Shown: piece after piece, positions 1 to 7,977 of the stretch
How the letters are laid out: every line of letters begins with the position of its first letter
Position numbering within the stretch: the stretch's first letter is position 1
Source of the DNA: Collinsella aerofaciens
GTDB taxonomy: Bacteria > Actinomycetota > Coriobacteriia > Coriobacteriales > Coriobacteriaceae
Assembly (NCBI RefSeq): GCF_028209395.1
Contig: NZ_JAQLDQ010000003.1
Location: forward strand, 1 to 64,000
Length of the DNA: 64,000 nucleotides
Reading direction: 5' to 3'
The notes under the pieces: generated by a model
What the model was told of the DNA's origin: nothing
Databases searched by the model: none
Seen by the model: only the letters and a program-made list of their open reading frames with translations
Program-made: the position numbers and the translations under genes

Positions 1-2
1 GG

Positions 3-98
3 CGTGTTGGCACCACCAGCGTAGTGGCGGCGGGGAGGCACGGTGGCCATTATTCGGTGACCGGGATTGGTCAAAATCGTTTGACTATTAGCGGCTAA
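3..98 (+). CDS. possible 3' end of an upstream gene (partial)
   Basis: A reading frame open from the window edge ends with TAA at 96-98 and would encode about 31 residues ending in the residues NRLTISG. It is in the same frame as the following gene. The family cannot be recognised from so short a tail, and it could be chance open sequence. Confidence 0.25.
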   Translation, partial: RVGTTSVVAAGRHGGHYSVTGIGQNRLTISG

Positions 99-155
99 AA
101 TCGCCCGGCGCTAACAACGGCGTTTGATCCGTTTGAGGAGCGGCCGTTCTGCGCG

Positions 156-1241
156 GTGGATAGCCTGGTCTTTGCGTGGCTGTCCTATTTGCGTTTGCCG
201 GGTGATATGGCGGAGCTGACGAACTGGCAGGGCCTAGACGTACGCGAGCTGCTGCGTGCCGAGTGCTACCGGGACATGATTGACGACTTGTGGGACCCGG
301 AAGGGAGCAGGGCCTTGTTGGAGGCCGTGGCAGCAAGTCCTCGCTACCGCGGCGTGCACGTTTGCGGCTATCGTGCCGTGAGCGATGTGGTGGCGACGGA
401 GCAGTTTGCAGCCATGGCGTTCCGGTTTCCGGCGGGGTTTAGCTATCTTTCCTTCCGGGGGACCGACAGTACGATTGTGGGCTGGAAAGAGGACTTTAAC
501 ATGGCGTTCCGGTGTCCTGTGCCGGCCCAGGAATCCGCGGCGCGCTATGTGGACGAGGCGGCGGATGCGATTGACGGGCCGCTTTTGTGCGGAGGTCATT
601 CCAAGGGTGGAAACCTTGCGGTGTACGGTGCGGCAATGTGCTCCGATGTCGCCCGTGAGCGAATCGAACGGGCGTATTCTCATGATGGTCCGGGCTTCGT
701 CGAGGAGTTTCTGAACGGCAACGCCTTTGCCGGTCTTTCCGGTCGAATCGACAAGACGCTTCCTCGGTCGTCGATCTTTGGCATGATGTTCGAGACACAG
801 GAGGACTATGCCATCGTTGAGAGCACCGAGTTCAGCCTGCTGCAGCACAATCCCTTTAGCTGGGTGGTTGATGGTCGCGACTTCGTGTACTGTGAGCGCC
901 TGTCCGCCGGTGCTCGATACGTTGATGGTTCCATTCGCGAGATGCTGCTTGCAGTGTCGCCTAGCGAGCGCGAGCGTTTTGTAGATGCGTTGTTCTCCGT
1001 GTTTGAGGCTACGGGTGCCGAGCGGTTTGCGGATATCGCTGGGAATCTGCGCGAGAGCCTGCCCGTGATGCTCCAGGCTGCACAAGACTTTGACAAGGAT
1101 ACACGACGTTTTGTCTCGCAGACCATCGTGGCAATCCTTAAATGCGCACTGCTGCCCAAACGCCCTCAGATCGACATGCCCGCTGCCGGCAAGAGTTTGG
1201 CAGAACAGCTCGAGGCTTGGCAGTCCGAGCTCCTGCGCTAG
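156..1241 (+). CDS. DUF2974 (Mbeg1-like) alpha/beta-hydrolase family protein
   Basis: The 361-residue product has a serine-hydrolase nucleophile elbow, GGHSKGGN, with Ser near residue 149, followed by a YSHDGPG segment typical of DUF2974 proteins, which are lipase-like and mostly uncharacterised. No signal peptide or membrane segment is seen. The first usable start in frame is GTG at 156. However, the codons just before it (from about 120) read FDPFEERPFCAVDSL, which resembles the usual family N-terminus, and a TAA lies at 96-98. The native start may therefore be a non-standard codon, or the N-terminus may be shortened. The substrate is unknown. It stands alone, about 110 bp before the nucleoid-associated protein gene. 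Confidence 0.75.
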   Translation: MDSLVFAWLSYLRLPGDMAELTNWQGLDVRELLRAECYRDMIDDLWDPEGSRALLEAVAASPRYRGVHVCGYRAVSDVVATEQFAAMAFRFPAGFSYLSFRGTDSTIVGWKEDFNMAFRCPVPAQESAARYVDEAADAIDGPLLCGGHSKGGNLAVYGAAMCSDVARERIERAYSHDGPGFVEEFLNGNAFAGLSGRIDKTLPRSSIFGMMFETQEDYAIVESTEFSLLQHNPFSWVVDGRDFVYCERLSAGARYVDGSIREMLLAVSPSERERFVDALFSVFEATGAERFADIAGNLRESLPVMLQAAQDFDKDTRRFVSQTIVAILKCALLPKRPQIDMPAAGKSLAEQLEAWQSELLR

Positions 1242-1352
1242 CCATTGGTGCAAAGCAGCCTGTCCCCGATGCGCCAATCTTCGATGCGCCTGGGGCGGGC
1301 TCGACCGCTATACTGGTTCGTGCCGAAATCGATCTAGAACGGAATGCCGTAT

Positions 1353-2357
1353 ATGAAAATCAATCACGCGATCCTGCATATCCTGGACTTTGACTCTGCC
1401 GTCAACGTCATGAGCCAGCGCGAGCTCGATATCGAGAGCCGTACCGTGCGCAACTTCGTGACCACGCATCTGCGCCGCGCGCGTACCTCGGCCGACAATA
1501 AACGCGCCACGTTTGCCGAGAACTCAGCGTTTGGCGGCGAGCTCAAGGGCTATTTCTTTGGCGAGCGCGAGTTCGTGGACCTGTCGCAGCAGATTGCGGA
1601 GTTTATCTCCTCCGAGCTCACCAAAGCCGAGAAAGCCGAGTCCACCGACGTACTCGTGGCCGATTTTGACGACGATGAGGATGCCCGCTGGTTTGCCGTG
1701 ATGCTGCTGGGCTCCAAGCAGGCTTTTATGCACGAAGTGGGCCGCGAGGAGGGGGAGGTGCGCAACGACATCGCGCGCCACTACGCCATTCTGCCAAACC
1801 CCTCGCAAAAGGTGCCGAGCTATGCCATCGTGCGCGCGAGTACCATGGAGATCGGCTACGTGGACAAGAAGCGCAAGATTGCCGGCGAGGATCGTATGCT
1901 CATTCCCGACGGCCTGCTGCAGTGCGACACGGGCGTATCGGGCAAGGAGGTCATCGACACCGTGACGCGTGTGGTCGAGGAAGTCGCCGAGGAGCACGGT
2001 GCCAACACGGCTGTAGCGCTCGCTAAGGTTAAGGCTGCCGTTGCCGAGAAGGTTGAGGATGACGAGGAGCTGCCGCCTTGGGATATCGTCGATGAGGTCT
2101 TTGAGGACGAACCGGTTATCAAGGAGAGCGTGCGCGCGGCACTGACCGAGGAGAAGGTGCCTGAGCGTGTGCCCGTGGAGCGCAAACAGGTCGAACGCGC
2201 GGCGGTGCGCAATCATAAGATCCGTACCGACACGGGTATCGAGATCAGCTTCCCGGCCGAGATGGGTTCGAACTCCGAATACATCGAGTTCGTCAACGAG
2301 CCCAACGGCCTCATCTCCATCGAGCTCAAAAACATCGGCAGCATCGAGAATCGATAA
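1353..2357 (+). CDS. nucleoid-associated protein (NdpA/YejK family)
   Basis: The protein of about 334 residues begins MKINHAILHILDFD, the characteristic opening of the 37-kDa nucleoid-associated protein family, whose members bind DNA in the cytoplasm with a poorly defined role. It is rich in acidic and basic residues, with a charged stretch near residues 230-280 before a C-terminal beta-rich end. ATG 1353 is preferred over ATG 1344 because a GGA stands 9 bases before it and directly abuts the earlier ATG, and because family members start with this residue. A strong terminator follows. Confidence 0.8.
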   Translation: MKINHAILHILDFDSAVNVMSQRELDIESRTVRNFVTTHLRRARTSADNKRATFAENSAFGGELKGYFFGEREFVDLSQQIAEFISSELTKAEKAESTDVLVADFDDDEDARWFAVMLLGSKQAFMHEVGREEGEVRNDIARHYAILPNPSQKVPSYAIVRASTMEIGYVDKKRKIAGEDRMLIPDGLLQCDTGVSGKEVIDTVTRVVEEVAEEHGANTAVALAKVKAAVAEKVEDDEELPPWDIVDEVFEDEPVIKESVRAALTEEKVPERVPVERKQVERAAVRNHKIRTDTGIEISFPAEMGSNSEYIEFVNEPNGLISIELKNIGSIENR

Positions 2358-2382
2358 ACTGCGCTTGGACGCTGTGGAAAAC

Positions 2383-2420
2383 AAAGGCCGAAACCCTTCG
2401 GGACTTCGGCCTTTTTGTTT
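2383..2420 (+). terminator. rho-independent terminator after the nucleoid-associated protein gene
   Basis: The stem AAAGGCCGAA pairs with TTCGGCCTTT across a short CCCTTCGGGAC loop and is followed by a T run. It lies 25 bases after the stop codon at 2357. Confidence 0.85.
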
Positions 2421-2440
2421 TCGGCTTGGTCGCTGACATT

Positions 2441-2607
2441 GCGCCGTAGGTTGAGCATACGCCAGCGAAAACGCCCCTAGGCGAGCAAGGTGACGCGAAA
2501 GAGGAGGGCATTGACCTTCTGGTCATGCCCGACGATTGAACGTCAGATTGCCGCCTAGGGGCGTTTGCAGCGTCGACCTGTTACGCGGTTTGGTAAAACC
2601 GCGTAAC
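2441..2607 (-). repeat. structured intergenic repeat element, copy A
   Basis: Read on the minus strand, the element starts at the dapH stop codon with a perfect 12-bp hairpin (arms 2580-2591 and 2596-2607, loop TACC). A 15-bp stem follows (2469-2483 with 2552-2566), continued by GCAA-GG-TGACG (2485-2495) paired with CGTCA-GA-TTGC (2541-2551). The stem encloses an internal loop (CGAAAGAGGA at 2496-2505, GACGATTGAA at 2531-2540) and a bulged terminal hairpin (2506-2530). Copy B at 47.4 kb has the same layout with different but compensating stem bases. Function is unknown: a structured RNA, a 3' processing or termination element, or a small mobile repeat. Confidence 0.8.
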
Positions 2608-2608
2608 C

Positions 2609-3328
2609 CTACAGCTTGCGCAGACCTTCCTCGAGACCGGTCTTGCTGTCGGTCTGGGCATCGCGCATCTTGATGACGCGGGCGGGAACGCCAGCCACGA
2701 CGGCACCGGCGGGGACGTCCTCGATGCATACGGCGCCGGCGGCAACGACGGCGCCCTTGCCCACGCGCACACCCTCCAGGACCACGGCGTTGGCGCCGAT
2801 CATGACGTCGTCTTCGATGATGACGGGCGTGGCGCTGGCGGGCTCCACGACACCTGCCAGCACGGTGCCGGCGCCGATGTGGCAGTTCTTACCCACGGTG
2901 GCGCGGCCACCCAACACGGCGCCCATGTCGATCATGGAGCCTTCGCCAATGACGGAGCCGATGTTGATGATGGCACCCATCATGATGACGGCGCGGTCGC
3001 CGATCTCGACGCGGTCACGGATGATCGCGCCCGGTTCGATGCGGGCGTTGATGCCCTTGAGGTCGAGCATGGGCACGGCGGAGTTGCGGCAGTCATTCTC
3101 GACGTCGTAGTAGTCGATGGAGTCGGCATTGGCATCGAGGATGGCCTTGAGTTCATCCCAGTCGCCAAAGACGGTCTTCCCACGACGACCGCCGTAGACG
3201 TGTGCGTTGCCCCACTGGACCTTCATGCCCGGCTTCTCGCGCACGTACAGTTTGACGGGCGTCTTTTTGGGCGCGGTGGCGATGTAGTTGATAATCTCCT
3301 GTGCATCCATCTCGGCTGCGTTACTCAT
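2609..3328 (-). CDS. dapH: tetrahydrodipicolinate N-acetyltransferase
   Basis: This 239-residue protein transfers acetyl from acetyl-CoA to L-2,3,4,5-tetrahydrodipicolinate in the acetylase branch of DAP/lysine synthesis. The N-terminal third (about residues 1-85) matches the DapH-specific domain. The rest is a left-handed beta-helix of hexapeptide repeats (IGDRAV, IGSVIG, IGAGTV, IGANAV). It is the last gene of the minus-strand lysine operon, 39 bp after dapB, with an AAAGGAG ribosome site before ATG 3328. Using DapH rather than DapD implies N-acetylated intermediates, so an N-acetyl-DAP deacetylase and an aminotransferase are needed; a candidate deacetylase is divergent to this operon. Confidence 0.95.
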   Translation of the reverse strand: MSNAAEMDAQEIINYIATAPKKTPVKLYVREKPGMKVQWGNAHVYGGRRGKTVFGDWDELKAILDANADSIDYYDVENDCRNSAVPMLDLKGINARIEPGAIIRDRVEIGDRAVIMMGAIINIGSVIGEGSMIDMGAVLGGRATVGKNCHIGAGTVLAGVVEPASATPVIIEDDVMIGANAVVLEGVRVGKGAVVAAGAVCIEDVPAGAVVAGVPARVIKMRDAQTDSKTGLEEGLRKL

Positions 3329-3367
3329 ATGCTGTTTCTCCTTTGCGTGGATACGGTTGATATCTGG

Positions 3368-4108
3368 TTAGGCAAACATGACCTGGTCGAAGGTGTAGAA
3401 GCCGGGGTCGCGGGTGACGAGCTTCTGGGCGGCGGCCAGGGCGCCGTTGACAAAGATCTGGCGGCTCGTGGCACGGTGTGTAAGCGTGACTTCCTCGTCC
3501 TGGCCAAAGAAGCTCACCTCGTGCACGCCGGCGACGGTGCCGCCGCGCAGCGAGTGTATACCGATTTCCTTGGGGTCGCGCACGCCGCACATGCCCTCGC
3601 GGCCATAGACGGGGTGGTAGCCTGCCTCGGGTTCGGCCTCAACTACGGCGTCGAGCAGCAACTTGGCAGTGCCGCTGGGGGCGTCAACCTTTTGGTTGTG
3701 GTGCGTCTCGACAATCTCGCAGTCAAAGCCGGGCAGCTCGCGTGTGGCCTGTGCTACCAGATGACGCAGGGCTGCGATACCGATGGAGTAATTGCCGGAG
3801 TGCATGACGCGGGCGTTCTGACCCAGCTCACGCAGGCGGTCCATCTGATCGGGTGTGTAGCCCGTGGTGCCGGAAACGAGTGCGGCGCCCGTGCGCTCGA
3901 CATAGGCGACGACGGCATCGAAGGTCGCAACGTTCGAGAAGTCGATGATGACGTCGGCTGCCGGTGCGCTCTCGAGCTCGGACAGATCAAAACCGATCTG
4001 GGCGACGATATCAAAAACGGGCTGACCGGCGGCGTCGACAACGCCCTCGGCGGTGGTGCGGATGAGCGAGCCCATGCGGCCCGTTCCCATAATGACGGTC
4101 TTAATCAA
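3368..4108 (-). CDS. dapB: 4-hydroxy-tetrahydrodipicolinate reductase
   Basis: The 246-residue product carries the N-terminal nucleotide-binding motif GTGRMGS, the GTTGYTP segment, and the catalytic and substrate motif HHNQKVDAPSGTA. It reduces the DapA product with NAD(P)H in the DAP pathway. Length is normal for DapB. Its ATG at 4108 overlaps the end of the lysA-dapA frame (stop 4101-4103) by 8 bases, so translation is probably coupled. Confidence 0.95.
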   Translation of the reverse strand: MIKTVIMGTGRMGSLIRTTAEGVVDAAGQPVFDIVAQIGFDLSELESAPAADVIIDFSNVATFDAVVAYVERTGAALVSGTTGYTPDQMDRLRELGQNARVMHSGNYSIGIAALRHLVAQATRELPGFDCEIVETHHNQKVDAPSGTAKLLLDAVVEAEPEAGYHPVYGREGMCGVRDPKEIGIHSLRGGTVAGVHEVSFFGQDEEVTLTHRATSRQIFVNGALAAAQKLVTRDPGFYTFDQVMFA

Positions 4109-6410
4109 GCAGACCAGCTCCCTTCAGAGCATCGGTAAGTGCAGCGCGCGTGTCGTTGGCCATGGGGCATAGCGGCATGCGGTAGTTTGCCTCGATCATA
4201 CCCATCTGAGCGAGCGCTTCTTTAACGGGGATGGGGTTGACCTCACTAAAGAGGGCGTTGATGAGCGGCTGGCCGGCAATTTGGATGTCGCGGGCACGTG
4301 CCACGTCACCGTCCAGATAGGCACGGCACATGTCATGCACGAGCTGCGGCTGAACGTCGGCCCACACGCTGATGGTGCCCGAGGCGCCCAGGCTCATGAG
4401 CGGCACGGTGAGCGCGTCCTCGCCCGAGTACATGCGGAAGTCGTCGGACAGCAGGTGGGCAATCTTGGCCGCGTAGGCGACGTTGCCCGAGGCTTCCTTA
4501 ATACCCATGATGTTGGGGTGTGCGGCCAAGCGCTCAACGTTGCGCTCGCTGATGCTGCAGCCGCAGCGGCCGGGGATGTTGTACAGGATGCAGGGGATGT
4601 CCACGGCGTCGGCGACGGTCTTAAAGTGCCGATAGATACCCTCTTCATTGGACTTGTTGTAGTAGGGGGTGATGAGCAGTAGGCCGTCGGCTCCCAAGCC
4701 CTGGTAGGTGAGCGACTTGGTGAGCATGGTTTGCGTGGAGTTGGAGCCCGAGCCGGCGATGACGGGGATGCGTCCTGCAACTTGCTTGACCACTGCGGCG
4801 ACAACGGAGTTGTCCTCGTCATCGGTCATCGTGGCGCTCTCGCCGGTGGTGCCCAGGGTGAGGATGGCGTCGGTGCCGTTTTGCAGGTGGAAATCGATAA
4901 GGCGCTCGAGTGCGTCAAAGTCGACACTGCCGTCCTTTTTAAATGGCGTGACGAGGGCGACGATCGAGCCCTCGAGGTTGCGGACATCCATATTCTTCTC
5001 CTTCGCTTCTGCGATCTGGATGCGTTTGTTCCATTGGGCGGCGACGGCCAAGCATTTGTCCTGGGCGCGACGACGGGCGCTTTCGGCGCGCGACTTTGCC
5101 AGCAGCTCGCGGCCGCACGGCAGCACGTCGAGCGTGGCAAAGTAGTCGCCTGGGCGCTCGGCGCGACGAATGAGGTCTGCCGAGCCGTCGGGGCGCAGCA
5201 ATACCTCGGCGGAGCGCAGACGGCCGTTGTAGTTGTAGCCCATGGAGTAACCGTGCGCGCCGGTATCGTGAATCACGAGCACATCACCCATGTCGATCTG
5301 CGGCAGCTCGCGGTCGATGGCGAACTTATCGTTGTTCTCGCACAAGTTGCCCGTGATGTCATAGGTGTTCGTGACGGGCGCCGTGGCCTTGTCGGCGCCG
5401 CCCGGCTGACCCATCACCGTAATGTGGTGGTAGGCGCCATACATGGCAGGGCGAATCAAATCGACGGCGCTTGCATCGACACCGATATAGTCCTTGTAGA
5501 TCTGCTTCTCGTGGATAGCCTTGGTGACCAGGCAGCCGTAGGGGCCCATCATAAAGCGGCCCATCTCAGTGCAGATGGCCACATCGCCCATGCCGGCGGG
5601 AACCAGGATCTCGTCGTATGCCGCGTGTACTCCCTCGCCGATGGCGTGAATGTCGTTGGCCTGCTGCTCGGGCAGGTAGGGGATGCCGACGCCGCCGGAC
5701 AGATTGATGAAAGCGACGTGTGCGCCGGTCTCGCGCTCCAGGCGTACGGCAAGCTCAAAGAGGATGCGCGCGAGCTTGGGGTAGTAGTCGTTGGTGACGG
5801 TGTTGCTGGCAAGGAATGCGTGGATGCCAAAGTCCTCGGCGCCCTTGGCCTTGAGCATGCGGAAGGCCTCGAAGAGTTGCTCGGTGGTCATACCATATTT
5901 GGAGTCGCCCGGGTTGTCCATGATGCCATTGGAGAGCTGGAACAGACCGCCTGGATTAAAGCGGCAGCTGACCGTCTTGGGGATGGGCCCCGCAACGCGC
6001 TCAAAGAACTCGATGTGGCTGATGTCGTCAAAGTTGACGATGGCACCCAGCTTGTCGGCGAGCTCAAAGTCGGCAGCCGGCGTATCGTTGGACGAGAACA
6101 TGATGCCGTGTCCCGTGATACCCAGCGAGCGGGCGATCATGAGCTCGGTATAGCTCGAGCAGTCGCAGCCGCAGCCGTATTCGTTGAGAATGGAGATGAG
6201 CGCCGGGTTGGGGTTGGCCTTGACGGCAAAGTATTCCTTAAAGCCCGGGTTCCATGCAAAGGCGTCGCGCACTTCTTGCATGTTGCGGCGGATGCCCGCC
6301 TCGTCGTATAGATGAAACGGCGTGGGGAACTGCTCGACGATATGCTCGAGTGTCTCCTTGTCCACAAACGGCTGCTTGGCCGCATATGCCTCGTTGGGGG
6401 TCAATGCCAT
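4101..6410 (-). CDS. lysA-dapA: fused diaminopimelate decarboxylase - dihydrodipicolinate synthase (LysA-DapA)
   Basis: One uninterrupted frame of 769 codons holds two enzymes. Residues 1 to about 428 are a PLP fold III DAP decarboxylase: PLP lysine K64 in YFAVKANPNP, LSGGVGI, and CENNDKF near the C-terminal catalytic Cys. A charged linker of about 45 residues follows. Residues 474-769 are a full-length DapA: TLGTTGESAT, YNIPGRCG with the relay Tyr, and the Schiff-base Lys in GIKEASGN. The DapA part begins at an ATG (4991-4989) that has its own AAGGAG a few bases upstream, inside the linker codons. A separate DapA could therefore also be made. The pair catalyses the first committed step and the last step of lysine synthesis. 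First gene of the operon, behind a probable lysine riboswitch. Confidence 0.92.
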   Translation of the reverse strand: MALTPNEAYAAKQPFVDKETLEHIVEQFPTPFHLYDEAGIRRNMQEVRDAFAWNPGFKEYFAVKANPNPALISILNEYGCGCDCSSYTELMIARSLGITGHGIMFSSNDTPAADFELADKLGAIVNFDDISHIEFFERVAGPIPKTVSCRFNPGGLFQLSNGIMDNPGDSKYGMTTEQLFEAFRMLKAKGAEDFGIHAFLASNTVTNDYYPKLARILFELAVRLERETGAHVAFINLSGGVGIPYLPEQQANDIHAIGEGVHAAYDEILVPAGMGDVAICTEMGRFMMGPYGCLVTKAIHEKQIYKDYIGVDASAVDLIRPAMYGAYHHITVMGQPGGADKATAPVTNTYDITGNLCENNDKFAIDRELPQIDMGDVLVIHDTGAHGYSMGYNYNGRLRSAEVLLRPDGSADLIRRAERPGDYFATLDVLPCGRELLAKSRAESARRRAQDKCLAVAAQWNKRIQIAEAKEKNMDVRNLEGSIVALVTPFKKDGSVDFDALERLIDFHLQNGTDAILTLGTTGESATMTDDEDNSVVAAVVKQVAGRIPVIAGSGSNSTQTMLTKSLTYQGLGADGLLLITPYYNKSNEEGIYRHFKTVADAVDIPCILYNIPGRCGCSISERNVERLAAHPNIMGIKEASGNVAYAAKIAHLLSDDFRMYSGEDALTVPLMSLGASGTISVWADVQPQLVHDMCRAYLDGDVARARDIQIAGQPLINALFSEVNPIPVKEALAQMGMIEANYRMPLCPMANDTRAALTDALKGAGLLD

Positions 6411-6424
6411 GTCCCGTAAACCTC

Positions 6425-6487
6425 GCTATCCAGACGGCGCCATCTGCGCATCGAATCCGCATAGCGTGGACCCCATGTCCGGATAGC
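6425..6487 (-). promoter_or_regulatory. hairpin before the lysA-dapA start (possible expression platform)
   Basis: Between the riboswitch and the ATG at 6410 the minus strand forms GCTATCCGGAC (6487-6477) paired with GTCTGGATAGC (6435-6425), with one G-U pair. The GCGAGG that could serve as ribosome site overlaps the end of the stem. No T run follows, so control at translation is more likely than termination. This is inference from base pairing only. Confidence 0.45.
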
Positions 6488-6504
6488 GCTCCCGCATTGC
6501 TGCA

Positions 6505-6638
6505 GACAGTCCTGTGGGTGTTTCCCACAGGCCCACCAGGTTGTTCGTGCCCGAAAAACCCAGTTCGGCGGGTTTCGCCTCCCCACGGGGTCAAAGCCTG
6601 CCGGCTCGCCCGCGGCTCTTCGTGCCCGCGCCTCTATC
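6505..6638 (-). promoter_or_regulatory. lysine riboswitch (L-box), probable
   Basis: On the minus strand the leader carries GATAGAGGCGCG at its 5' end (6638 downward), the L-box signature, then GAAGAG, GGGGAGGCG and GCCGAA segments in the L-box order. A strong arm CCTGTGGG/CCCACAGG precedes the closing strand ACTGTC (ending at 6505), which pairs with GATAG. It lies about 95 bases upstream of lysA-dapA, the expected target. The arms are shorter than in Bacillus or E. coli examples, so exact folding needs a covariance-model search. Confidence 0.75.
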
Positions 6639-6666
6639 AAGTGGTAAAGACCCTATCACGTTGCAC

Positions 6667-6695
6667 TTTACCAAACAAGAGTATTCGTATATAAC
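6667..6695 (+). promoter_or_regulatory. candidate promoter for the M20D amidohydrolase gene
   Basis: TTTACC and TATAAC are spaced 17 bp apart, about 95 bases before the start at 6790. A perfect 12-bp palindrome, CACAATATTGTG at 6748-6759, lies between promoter and gene and could be an operator. The rest of 6411-6789 is the riboswitch leader of the divergent lysine operon. Confidence 0.35.
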
Positions 6696-6789
6696 GTTTA
6701 AAAAATGCAGGGATATGTTAGAAACAAGGGCGTCACAATTCTGCATCACAATATTGTGCGAATGGATATGCCCCATGGAAGGATCCTTT

Positions 6790-7977
6790 ATGACCGAGCT
6801 CCAAGAACTTCGTCGCTATCGTCGCGACCTGCATCGCATTCCGGAGCTCGATTTCGATCTTCCGCAAACCATTGCCTATATCGAGGGCGTGCTGGCACCG
6901 CTCACCTGCGAAGTGACCCATCCGTGCCCCAGCTGCGTCTGTGCTTTCTTCGACGCCGGCGTTGATGCCGCGCATGCCACGGCGATTCGCGCCGATATGG
7001 ACGCGCTGCCCATCGCGGAGGCGACGGGAGCAGCCTTTGCCTCGACCCATCCCGGCAAGATGCACGCTTGCGGACATGACGGACACATGGCCATGGCGCT
7101 TGCCGCCGCGACGTATGTCGACCGTACGATTCGCGAACAGCCGGGCGCCATTAGGCGCAACGTTCTTTTTGTGTTCCAGCCGGCCGAGGAAACGACCGGT
7201 GGTGCCAAGACGGTATGCGAGAGTGGTGTGTTCGAGCGCTATGGGGCCGACCGCATTTTTGGCTTCCATGTGTGGCCCGATCTGCCTGCCGGCACGTTGG
7301 CGAGTTGTTCCGGTCCGCTGCTGGCGCGTTCGAGCGAGACGCATATCCATATTCACGGTACGAGCATCCACATTGCTAAGACCTATGGTGTGCCGGTTGG
7401 GGAGTCGCACGATGCCGCGTTGGCGGCAGCTAAGTTTTTGGTTGCCGAGCGCGAGCTGATGGACGAGCTGGGCACCGACGAGCCCTGTATCGGCAAGTTT
7501 GGCCTGCTGCAGGCTGGCACCGTTTGCAACGCGGTGGCGGGGGAGGCCCATGTTGCCGGCAGCCTACGTGTGTTTACGGACGACATGTTCGACCGTGCGC
7601 GCGAAGGCGTACGCCGTGTGCTCGACGAGGCGTGCACCGCAACGGGCTGCACGTATGATCTTGACTTTGCCGAGGGCTATCCACCGGTCGATAACGACCC
7701 TGAGTTGTTTGCCTGCATTGCGCCTGCCTTGTCCGAGTTGCAACTTGTGGACGAGCCGCTGCTAATCGCCGAGGATTTCGCGTTCTATCAGCGCCATCTG
7801 CCGGGCGTGTTCTTCTTGCTGGGCACGGGCGTGCCGGAGGGTCAAGAAAACCCGAGTGATCCGGATGGCTGTCCCGCCTATGCCACGAGCGCTCTGCATA
7901 CCGATACCATGCTCTTTGACGAGGAAATTCTGCTCAAAGGCCTCGATGTCTACAAACGATTGCTTGACTTGGAGTGA
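6790..7977 (+). CDS. M20D amidohydrolase, probable N-acetyldiaminopimelate deacetylase
   Basis: The 395-residue protein shows M20D metallopeptidase motifs: RADMDALPI, MHACGHDGHMAM with metal ligands, and QPAEE with the catalytic Glu. A dimerisation domain lies in the middle, and a late HTDTM segment supplies ligands. M20D enzymes remove acyl groups from amino acids, and DapL of the acetylase lysine pathway belongs here. Divergence from the operon carrying dapH makes N-acetyl-L,L-DAP the likely substrate, but hippurate or other N-acyl amino acids are possible. Start 6790 has AAGGA 6 bases upstream; the frame is open further upstream into the divergent leader but with no matching ribosome site. 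Confidence 0.8.
   Translation: MTELQELRRYRRDLHRIPELDFDLPQTIAYIEGVLAPLTCEVTHPCPSCVCAFFDAGVDAAHATAIRADMDALPIAEATGAAFASTHPGKMHACGHDGHMAMALAAATYVDRTIREQPGAIRRNVLFVFQPAEETTGGAKTVCESGVFERYGADRIFGFHVWPDLPAGTLASCSGPLLARSSETHIHIHGTSIHIAKTYGVPVGESHDAALAAAKFLVAERELMDELGTDEPCIGKFGLLQAGTVCNAVAGEAHVAGSLRVFTDDMFDRAREGVRRVLDEACTATGCTYDLDFAEGYPPVDNDPELFACIAPALSELQLVDEPLLIAEDFAFYQRHLPGVFFLLGTGVPEGQENPSDPDGCPAYATSALHTDTMLFDEEILLKGLDVYKRLLDLE

Noticed and set aside
2523..2772. Short minus-strand frames over element A and the dapH 3' end
   Set aside because: They overlap dapH in another frame and the hairpin; no ribosome site.
4950..5110. Frameshift or assembly error as the cause of the lysA-dapA fusion
   Set aside because: The frame is continuous through a linker with normal codon use and both domains are full length; kept as a fusion, with the alternative noted.
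6514..6789. N-terminal extension of the M20D amidohydrolase
   Set aside because: It would cross the divergent riboswitch leader and lacks a ribosome site; family homology begins at 6790.
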